Part shown: in pieces, positions 1-5,330 of the stretch
Layout: the number at the start of each line of letters is the position of its first letter
Numbering within the stretch: position 1 is the first letter of the stretch
From: Gammaproteobacteria bacterium
Lineage (GTDB): Bacteria; Pseudomonadota; Gammaproteobacteria; Steroidobacterales; Steroidobacteraceae
DNA length: 7,714 nt
Assembly (NCBI GenBank): GCA_030039615.1
Contig: JASHVF010000408.1
Coordinates: 1 to 7,714, forward strand
Direction of reading: 5' to 3'
The notes under the pieces: generated by a model
Databases searched by the model: none
The model's input: only the letters and a program-made list of their open reading frames with translations
Told to the model about the DNA's origin: nothing
Program-made: the position numbers and the translations under genes

Positions 1-11
1 CCAGCATCGCT

Positions 12-34
12 GCGGCCCTAGCCTAGCGGGCCGC
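12..34. other. GC-rich hairpin at left edge
   Basis: GCGGCCC at 12-18 is perfectly complementary to GGGCCGC at 28-34, giving a 7-bp all-GC stem with a 9-base loop. Neither side is followed by a T-run, so it is not a convincing intrinsic terminator. It could be part of a terminator or regulatory structure belonging to a gene outside the window, or chance in GC-rich DNA. Confidence 0.3.
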
Positions 35-114
35 GCGTGCCGTGTCTGCGCGCTCGCAGCCCGCCCATGCCCCGGGCGATTGGGGTATTCTGCCCGTCGG
101 TGCGGCACCAAGGC

Positions 115-990
115 GTGAACGATACGAGTCTCAAAGGCAAGACGCTCTTCATAACGGGGGCGAGCCGCGGCATCGGGCTCTCGATCGCGCTGCGCGCGGC
201 GCGCGACGGCGCCAATATCGCCATCGCGGCCAAGACCGCCGAGCCGCATCCGAAGCTTCCCGGCACCATCCACACGGCGGCTGCGGAGATCGAGCGGGCC
301 GGCGGGCAGGCGCTGCCGCTCGTCGTGGACGTGCGCGACGAGGCCGCGGTGCTGGCGGCGGTCGAGCGCTGCGCCGCGCATTTCGGCGGCATCGACGTCT
401 GCGTCAACAACGCCTCGGCGATCAACTTAAGCTCCATCGAGCAGATCGACATGCGCCGCTACGATCTCATCCAGCAGATCAACACCCGCGGCACCTTCGT
501 CACGACCCGCGCCTGCGCGCCGTATCTGAAGCGCGCGCCCAATCCGCACGTGCTGACGCTCTCGCCGCCGCTCGACCTGAAACCCCGGTGGTTCGCGCCG
601 CATCTCGCCTACTCACTGTCGAAGTACGGCATGTCGCTGTGCATGCTGGGGATGGCCGAGGAATACCGCGCCGCGGGCATCGCCTGCAACGCGCTGTGGC
701 CGCGCACCACGATCGCCACCGCTGCGGTGGAGTTCGCACTCGGCGGGCCGGCGATGCTGCAGCGCTCGCGCAAGCCCGAGATCGTGGCGGATGCCGCCCA
801 CGCGATCCTCACCCGGCCGGCGCGCGAGTGCACGGGGCGCTTCCTGATCGACGACAGCGTGCTCTACGAGGCGGGTGTGCGCGACTTCACCTCCTACAGC
901 GTCGACCCCGGCGCGACGCTGCTGGCCGACATTTTCGTGGCACGCGACCCGCCGCCGCCGCCCGGCGTGCATCTGGAGTTCATGTGGTGA
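115..990 (+). CDS. HSDL2-like short-chain dehydrogenase/reductase
   Basis: This is a cytoplasmic NAD(P)-dependent oxidoreductase of the short-chain dehydrogenase family, 291 residues from GTG 115. The Rossmann glycine motif TGASRGIG lies at residues 14-21, the NNAS motif at 98-101, and the catalytic tetrad reads Asn123 (QINTRGTF), Ser150 (LTLSPP), Tyr166 and Lys170 (YSLSK). The stretches LSPPLDL, KYGMS, LGMAEEY and NALWPRT are hallmarks of the hydroxysteroid dehydrogenase-like protein 2 group. Unlike animal HSDL2 it ends after the catalytic domain, with no SCP2 lipid-transfer domain. The real substrate of this group is not firmly known; lipid, fatty-acyl or steroid-like alcohols and ketones are possible. 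The GTG at 115 places the Rossmann strand at the usual distance from the N-terminus. In-frame ATGs at 37 and 67 would add a Cys/Pro/Arg-rich extension without family resemblance. An AAGG at 110-113 is too close to the GTG to be a good ribosome site, so the start is uncertain. It is the first gene of a tight operon. Confidence 0.9.
   Translation: MNDTSLKGKTLFITGASRGIGLSIALRAARDGANIAIAAKTAEPHPKLPGTIHTAAAEIERAGGQALPLVVDVRDEAAVLAAVERCAAHFGGIDVCVNNASAINLSSIEQIDMRRYDLIQQINTRGTFVTTRACAPYLKRAPNPHVLTLSPPLDLKPRWFAPHLAYSLSKYGMSLCMLGMAEEYRAAGIACNALWPRTTIATAAVEFALGGPAMLQRSRKPEIVADAAHAILTRPARECTGRFLIDDSVLYEAGVRDFTSYSVDPGATLLADIFVARDPPPPPGVHLEFMW
975..978 (+). promoter_or_regulatory. Ribosome binding site for the CurA-like gene
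   Basis: GGAG lies inside the end of the dehydrogenase gene, 8 bases before GTG 987. It favours 987 over the adjacent in-frame GTG at 984. The chosen start overlaps the upstream stop in a GTGA, a usual arrangement for translational coupling. Confidence 0.6.
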
Positions 991-2012
991 GCGCCGCGGT
1001 CAACCGCCGCATCGTGCTGGCGCGGCGCCCGCAGGGAGCGCCGGTCGAGGCAGACTTCCGCCTCGAGGAGGTGGCGGTGCCGGTGCCGGCGGCGGGCCAG
1101 GTGCTGCTGCGCACGCGCTACCTCTCGCTCGATCCGTACATGCGCGGGCGCATGAACGACGCGCCTTCCTACGCGCCGCCCGTGGCGCTCGATGCGCCGA
1201 TGACCGGGCAGACGGTGAGCGTCATCGAGGCCTCCCACAACCCGGCCTGGCGGGTGGGCGAGCTGGTGGTCGGCAACGCGGGCTGGCAGGACTACGGCGT
1301 CTCCGACGGACGCGACCTGGTGCGCATCGATCCCGGCCTCGAGCGGCCCTCGTACGCGCTCGGGGTGCTCGGCATGCCGGGACTCACCGCCTACGTCGGC
1401 CTGCTCGACATCGGCGAACCGCGTGCGGGCGAGACGGTGGTGGTGGCCGCAGCCACCGGAGCTGTCGGCTCGGTGGTCGGCCAGATCGCGAAGCTCAAGG
1501 GCTGCCGGGTGGTCGGCATCGCGGGCGGTGCCGAAAAGTGCGACTACGCGGTGCGGACCCTCGGCTTCGATGCCTGTCTCGACCACCGTGGCGCGCAGCT
1601 GCGCGAGCGGCTCGCGGCTGAGTGTCCGAAGGGCGTCGACGTCTATTTCGAGAACGTCGGCGGCGAGGTGTTGTATGCGGTCGCTCCGCTGCTCAACGTG
1701 GCGGCGCGCGTGCCGCTGTGCGGGCTCATCGCCTGGTACAACCTCGAGAAGCTCCCCGCGGGCGTCGATCGCACGCCGGCGCTGCTCGCGACGGTGCTGC
1801 GCCGGCGGATCAAGGTGCAGGGATTCATCATCTTCGACCACTACCAGCGCTTTGCGGCATTCCAGCGCGACATGAGCGCCTGGCTGCGCGAGGGCAGGGT
1901 GCGCTATCGCGAGGAAGTCATCGACGGGCTCGAGCGGGCGCCGCGCGGACTCATGGGTCTCCTCGAGGGCGAGAACTTCGGCAAGCTCGTGGTGCGGGTA
2001 GCGGAGAGCTGA
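987..2012 (+). CDS. CurA/LTB4DH-like NADP-dependent oxidoreductase
   Basis: This is a 341-residue zinc-independent medium-chain dehydrogenase/reductase of the group that includes leukotriene B4 12-hydroxydehydrogenase, prostaglandin reductase and bacterial curcumin reductase CurA. These enzymes use NADPH to reduce the C=C bond of alpha,beta-unsaturated ketones or aldehydes. Visible signatures are LSLDPYMRGRM at residues 46-56, the nucleotide-binding loop AATGAVGSVVG at 155-165, Lys184 in AGGAEK (179-184) where the family contacts the NADP 2'-phosphate, YFENVGG at 220-226, and GFIIFDHY at 279-286. No cysteine/histidine zinc-ligand pattern is present. Length is typical for the family. The GTG start overlaps the stop of the upstream dehydrogenase by 4 bases (GTGA), so the two proteins are probably made together. 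The open frame continues upstream of 987 through the whole preceding gene, but that portion is low-complexity Arg/Ala-rich and is not coding. The exact substrate is unknown; an enone intermediate paired with the SDR step is a reasonable guess. Confidence 0.92.
   Translation: MSAAVNRRIVLARRPQGAPVEADFRLEEVAVPVPAAGQVLLRTRYLSLDPYMRGRMNDAPSYAPPVALDAPMTGQTVSVIEASHNPAWRVGELVVGNAGWQDYGVSDGRDLVRIDPGLERPSYALGVLGMPGLTAYVGLLDIGEPRAGETVVVAAATGAVGSVVGQIAKLKGCRVVGIAGGAEKCDYAVRTLGFDACLDHRGAQLRERLAAECPKGVDVYFENVGGEVLYAVAPLLNVAARVPLCGLIAWYNLEKLPAGVDRTPALLATVLRRRIKVQGFIIFDHYQRFAAFQRDMSAWLREGRVRYREEVIDGLERAPRGLMGLLEGENFGKLVVRVAES
2003..2008 (+). promoter_or_regulatory. Ribosome binding site for the isomerase-like gene
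   Basis: GGAGAG sits in the last codons of the CurA-like gene, 6 bases before GTG 2015. It supports this GTG, two bases after the upstream TGA, as the start. Confidence 0.6.
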
Positions 2013-2014
2013 GC

Positions 2015-2653
2015 GTGGCCGAGCGCGTGGCGGCATCCTGGGTGTTCGACTGTGTGTCGCCGTTCGCCTATCTCGGCTTCCGCGACCTCGAGCGCCTCCC
2101 CGCGCACGTCGAGCTGCGCTACGTGCCGGTGCTGTTCGCGGCGATGCTGAATCACTTCGGCCAGGTCGGCCCGGCCGAGATTCCCTCCAAGCGACGCTTC
2201 ACCTACCGCTTCGTGCTGTGGCGCGCGCGGCGGATGGGACTGCCGCTCAAGTTCCCGCCCGCGCACCCGTTCAACCCGCTCGCGGGGCTGCGCCTGGTGA
2301 TCGCCGCCGGGAGCGATCGGCGCGCGGCGGGCACGGTGCTCGAGGCGGTGTTTCGCCACGGCCGCGACCTGACCGATGCCGCGGTCATCGCCGATCTGGC
2401 GCGCGAGCTCGGCGTCGCCGATCCGCAGCGCGCGCTCGCCGATCCCGCGGTCAAGCAGCGCCTGCGCGAGAACACCGACTGGGCCATCGCGCGCGGCGTG
2501 TTCGGCGTCCCGGCGCTGGTCATCGGGGAGGAGATCTTCTGGGGCCACGATGCTTTCGCGATGGCGCTCGACTATCTCGCCGAGCCGCGGCCGTTCGAGG
2601 GCGATGAGCGGGCCATCGCCAGGCTGCCGATCGGCGTGGAGCGCGCGCGGTGA
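2015..2653 (+). CDS. 2-hydroxychromene-2-carboxylate isomerase family protein (DsbA/GST-kappa fold)
   Basis: This 212-residue protein belongs to the DsbA-like thioredoxin-fold family that includes 2-hydroxychromene-2-carboxylate isomerase (the NahD step of naphthalene degradation) and kappa-class glutathione transferases. The N-terminal strand FDCVSPFAYLGF (residues 11-22) carries Ser15 at the position of the glutathione-activating serine and has no CxxC, so it is not a disulfide oxidoreductase. HPFNPLAGLRL (84-94) is in the helical insertion. GVFGVPALVIGEEIFWGHDAF (161-181) supplies the cis-proline of the thioredoxin fold and the FWGHD motif of this family. There is no signal peptide, so it should be cytoplasmic. 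It starts 2 bases after the CurA-like gene and overlaps the next gene by 4 bases. Many relatives sit in aromatic or lipid catabolic operons without being true chromene isomerases. Glutathione-dependent isomerisation is therefore the best general role, and naphthalene degradation is not implied: no ring dioxygenase or aldolase is present here. Confidence 0.88.
   Translation: MAERVAASWVFDCVSPFAYLGFRDLERLPAHVELRYVPVLFAAMLNHFGQVGPAEIPSKRRFTYRFVLWRARRMGLPLKFPPAHPFNPLAGLRLVIAAGSDRRAAGTVLEAVFRHGRDLTDAAVIADLARELGVADPQRALADPAVKQRLRENTDWAIARGVFGVPALVIGEEIFWGHDAFAMALDYLAEPRPFEGDERAIARLPIGVERAR
2638..2641 (+). promoter_or_regulatory. Ribosome binding site for the exported TPR protein
   Basis: GGAG lies within the end of the isomerase gene, 8 bases before GTG 2650. 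It supports the start that forms the GTGA overlap with the upstream stop. Confidence 0.55.
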
Positions 2654-4185
2654 GGGCGGCAGGCGCGCGCTGGCTAGTGGCGCTGCTGCTCGCGGCGCCT
2701 AGCGCGTTCGCGGCCGACTACTGGTCCTACGAGTACAAGAACATCGACGTCACCGTCGCCGGCTCCAGCACCTACGCGCAGCGCGTCGCGCGCAACGCCG
2801 ACCGGCTCGGGGTCGCGCTCGCCCAGATCCTGGACTTCAGGCCGAGCTCGCGTCTTCCGACCCACATCTACGTGCTGCCCGATGAAGAGATCGTCCAGCT
2901 GCTCGGGGCGAGCGGCAATTCGACCTTCAGCACCTCCGGGTATGACTCGACGGTGATCGCGAGCGCCGGCCGCAGCAATGAGGATCACTTCTGGGGCGTT
3001 TATTTCGGCTACATCGGCAGTCTGCTCGCGGGCGACGGCGCACTGCGCTACCCATACTGGTTCAAGATCGGAGTGCCGGAGGTATTTGCCACCGCCACGC
3101 TCGAGCACGAGCACGTCAGGACCGGCGGCATCGCGCCCGGATACGCGCTCACCGTCGCCGGCGGCAAGCTGATCCCAGTGCGCACCTTTCTCGCGCTCGA
3201 CCCCGAGGATCCGCGGCTGCAATCCCCAGCCTTTGCCGACATGTACACCGCCGAGAGCTGGTACTTGACGCGCGAGGTCCTGGTCGAGGGCCGCCATCGC
3301 GACGAATTCGCGCACTACCTCGGGCTGCTGAACGAGGGCAGCAGCGAGCCGGCGGCGTTCGCCGCGAGCTTTGCGGCGAGCTACGAGGACCTCGACCGGA
3401 TGCTGCACGACGATCTGCACGCGACGGCGCACGTCTTCATTCTCGAGAGTCCCTCCGACGAGCGCCCGGATACGGCGCCGCCGCGCAGGCTCGAAGCGCC
3501 CGAGGTGGCGGCGCGTCTGGCCGCGGCGAATCTCGCCTCCGGGCGCCGGCCCGAGGCGCTGCGTCTCGCGGCGCTCGCCCTGCATGACGACCCGGCCAAC
3601 GAAACCGCGCTGCTAGCGGCGTGCGAGGCGCAGCTGCTCGACTGGAACTATCCGGCCGTGCTCGCCGCCGTGAACGCGATGGCCGCCCATGACAGCCCCT
3701 CGCCGCAGGCGCTGGCCGAGAGCGCCGCCGCGCTCACCATCGTCGCCTCCGCGGTAAGCGCAGGTCACGCGGCGCTCGGCGCCGATCCGGCGGTGCTGCT
3801 CGAGCGTGCCCGGCAGGACTACCAGGCGGCGCTCGCCGCCGATCCCGAGAACCTGCGCTCCTGGGCCGGGCTCGCCGGGCTCTACGGCGCGCAGCGCAAT
3901 GCGGCCGCGGCGCGCGAGCTGCTGCCGGCCGCCACGGCGGCGCTCGAGCGCCATCCGCGCAACGCGAACCTGGCCTATGCGCTCGCGCACATGTGCGCCC
4001 AGACCCAACAGTGGGAGTGCGCCGCGAGGTTCGCCGGCGCCTGGCGCGATAACGCCCTCACCGAGGCCAATCGGGAGGAGGCGGCGGCCTTCGAGGCGCA
4101 CCTGCGCGCCTACCGGCAGCGCCTGGCGAGCGCCGCACCGCCGGCGGCCTCGGCGCCGTCCCCGGCGCCGGCGGCCAGCCACTGA
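2650..4185 (+). CDS. Exported TPR protein with degenerate peptidase-MA/DUF1570-like domain
   Basis: This 511-residue protein starts with a clear Sec signal peptide: Arg residues, the core WLVALLLAAPSAFA, and likely cleavage after Ala21 (AFA|AD). There is no lipobox cysteine, so a soluble periplasmic or secreted location is expected. Residues about 25-255 follow the layout of gluzincin-like proteins of the peptidase MA/DUF1570 type: THIYVLPDEEIVQLLG (71-86), a central YPYWFKIGVPEVF (134-146), then AESWYLTREVL (201-211) and YLGLLNEG (223-230). At the place of the HExxH zinc motif the sequence reads FGYIG (119-123), and the usual EG of the third ligand is IG (140-141), so catalysis looks lost. 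The second half (about 284-465) is a run of TPR-like helical repeats, for example PEALRLAALALHDDPAN (301-317) and DYQAALAADPENLRSWAGLA (390-409). It ends in an Ala/Pro-rich tail (494-511). The likely role is protein binding or scaffolding in the envelope; no enzymatic role can be supported. It overlaps the isomerase gene by 4 bases, which places an envelope protein at the end of a cytoplasmic enzyme operon. Confidence 0.85.
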   Translation: MRAAGARWLVALLLAAPSAFAADYWSYEYKNIDVTVAGSSTYAQRVARNADRLGVALAQILDFRPSSRLPTHIYVLPDEEIVQLLGASGNSTFSTSGYDSTVIASAGRSNEDHFWGVYFGYIGSLLAGDGALRYPYWFKIGVPEVFATATLEHEHVRTGGIAPGYALTVAGGKLIPVRTFLALDPEDPRLQSPAFADMYTAESWYLTREVLVEGRHRDEFAHYLGLLNEGSSEPAAFAASFAASYEDLDRMLHDDLHATAHVFILESPSDERPDTAPPRRLEAPEVAARLAAANLASGRRPEALRLAALALHDDPANETALLAACEAQLLDWNYPAVLAAVNAMAAHDSPSPQALAESAAALTIVASAVSAGHAALGADPAVLLERARQDYQAALAADPENLRSWAGLAGLYGAQRNAAAARELLPAATAALERHPRNANLAYALAHMCAQTQQWECAARFAGAWRDNALTEANREEAAAFEAHLRAYRQRLASAAPPAASAPSPAPAASH

Positions 4186-4209
4186 GCGGCGCGCGATCCG
4201 GAAAAGCTG

Positions 4210-4239
4210 TTGCGCGTCTGCCGCCGACCGCTATATATT
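4210..4239 (+). promoter_or_regulatory. Putative sigma-70-type promoter for the hydrolase-receptor unit
   Basis: A -35-like TTGCGC (4210-4215) is followed after 18 bases by a -10-like TATATT (4234-4239, five of six consensus matches). It lies in the only sizeable intergenic gap, just inside an AT-rich island that stands out from the GC-rich surroundings. Transcription would begin near 4246, leaving a leader of about 37 bases before GTG 4283. The -35 matches only TTG, so an activator or an alternative sigma factor is possible. Confidence 0.5.
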
Positions 4240-4254
4240 ATCGAGAACATAATA
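4236..4254. promoter_or_regulatory. Candidate operator: perfect inverted repeat over the -10 region
   Basis: TATTAT (4236-4241) and ATAATA (4249-4254) are exact reverse complements separated by 7 bases, giving half-site centres 13 bases apart. The repeat overlaps the proposed -10 and start site, the place where a dimeric repressor would block transcription. It could also be a chance product of AT-rich promoter DNA. No regulator gene is present in the window. Confidence 0.4.
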
Positions 4255-4282
4255 CGAAACGCCGGCCGCTCTCCCGACGCGT

Positions 4283-5296
4283 GTGATCTTGAGCCGCGAC
4301 GCGACCATAACCCAGGCTGCCCGCCCCGCGGCAACGCCGCGCCGCGCGTGGCCGCTCGGTGCACTGCTCCTGTCGCTCGCGGCTCTCGCCACCGCCACGC
4401 CGGCCGCGCTTCCCCCCAAAATCGATCTCGACGCCTTCGATGCCATGAAAAAGAGTGCCGCGCTGCCCGATGGCGAGGCGCTGGCGTACGTCTCCATGGG
4501 AAACCCCGCCGGCAGGCCGGTCGTGCTGATTCACGGCTACACCGACAGCGCCTCGGACTGGGCGCCGCTCATTCCCTACCTGTCGCCCGATCTGCATCTC
4601 ATCGTGGTCGACATCCGCGGCCACGGTCTCTCCGGCCGCCCGGAGTGCTGCTACACGCGCTTCGACTTCGCCTACGACGTCAAGCTGCTGCTCGATGCGC
4701 TCGGTATCGAGCGGGCCGACGTGGTCGGGCATTCGATGGGCAGCGCCATCGCGCAGACCTTCGCGGAGCTCTGGCCGGAGCGCACCCGGCGCGTGGTCCT
4801 CATCTCTTCGGCCGGCGGGCTGGCGCCCGGAGTACAGCCCGCCCCGGAGCTGGTCGGTCTTGTGGCCACGATCCGCCAGCTCAAGGACCCGATCGACCCG
4901 GACTCGCAGTTCATGAAGGCCTGGTGGGCGACGCAGTCGCCGGTGGATGAGGGGTTCGTGCGCCACAAGCGCATGCAGTCCGCGGCGATGCCGGCGCGCG
5001 TGTGGCAGGCGGTGCTCGAGCAGGAGATCGTTCCGGACTTCCTCGGGAGCGAGCTGCGCCGCACGCTGCCGAGGCTCACTGCGCCGACGCTGCTCATCTG
5101 GGGGAGCGAGGATGCGCTCATTTCCGAGAGCATGCGCGCCGGTCTGCGCGAGGCGCTGCCGCAGGCCGCAGTCAGGGTATTCCAGGGCCTCGGCCACAAC
5201 CCGTTCTGGGAGCAGCCGGCGCAGTGCGCCGCAGTGATCAACGAGTTCCTCGAGAAGGCGCCGGCGCCCGAGGCGGCGGCTGCCGGCACGTCCTGA
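4283..5296 (+). CDS. Exported alpha/beta hydrolase
   Basis: This is an alpha/beta-hydrolase-fold enzyme of 337 residues from GTG 4283. The triad is complete: Ser151 in the nucleophile elbow GHSMGS (149-154), Asp277 in WGSEDALI (273-280) and His305 in GLGHNPFW (302-309). The oxyanion-hole motif HGYTD is at 84-88 and the strand VVDIRGHGLSGRP at 108-120. The N-terminus has PRR followed by the hydrophobic core PLGALLLSLAALATATPA, with likely cleavage near Ala41, so the enzyme should act in the periplasm. The Arg pair could even hint at Tat export, but the rest of a Tat motif is weak. Residues about 180-245 form a helical cap that would set substrate preference. No good ribosome site precedes GTG 4283; TTG 4289 is an alternative, and ATG 4445 would remove the signal peptide and is unlikely. 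The reaction could be ester, lactone or similar bond hydrolysis; the substrate is not readable. It lies just upstream of a TonB-dependent receptor, suggesting the two serve one substrate. Confidence 0.9.
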   Translation: MILSRDATITQAARPAATPRRAWPLGALLLSLAALATATPAALPPKIDLDAFDAMKKSAALPDGEALAYVSMGNPAGRPVVLIHGYTDSASDWAPLIPYLSPDLHLIVVDIRGHGLSGRPECCYTRFDFAYDVKLLLDALGIERADVVGHSMGSAIAQTFAELWPERTRRVVLISSAGGLAPGVQPAPELVGLVATIRQLKDPIDPDSQFMKAWWATQSPVDEGFVRHKRMQSAAMPARVWQAVLEQEIVPDFLGSELRRTLPRLTAPTLLIWGSEDALISESMRAGLREALPQAAVRVFQGLGHNPFWEQPAQCAAVINEFLEKAPAPEAAAAGTS

Positions 5297-5315
5297 AGTC
5301 CGCTCAATCGTTTCC

Positions 5316-5323
5316 AGGGGGAG
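5316..5323 (+). promoter_or_regulatory. Strong ribosome binding site for the receptor
   Basis: AGGGGGAG lies 7 bases before ATG 5331. It is the strongest Shine-Dalgarno sequence in the window and fixes the receptor start. It suggests the receptor is translated at a higher rate than the hydrolase, which has no clear site. Confidence 0.7.
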
Positions 5324-5330
5324 CACCGAC

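Noticed and set aside
42..986. A long N-terminal extension of the CurA-like protein, which would make a 656-residue fusion
   Set aside because: The frame is open, but its translation through this part is Arg/Ala-rich and it fully overlaps the well-supported dehydrogenase in another frame. GTG 987 with GGAG 8 bases upstream gives the normal family length.
894..2036. A 380-codon open frame on the - strand opposite the CurA-like gene
   Set aside because: The translation is His/Arg/Ala-rich and featureless, and the + strand frame carries a complete enzyme signature set.
2015..2653. Naphthalene-degradation NahD assignment
   Set aside because: The family fits, but no naphthalene pathway partner is nearby and this family is widely used in other contexts, so a specific gene name is not justified.
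4186..4209. Possible terminator after the TPR gene
   Set aside because: The bases after the stop are GC-rich but show no stable stem followed by a T-run. Read-through into the next unit cannot be excluded.
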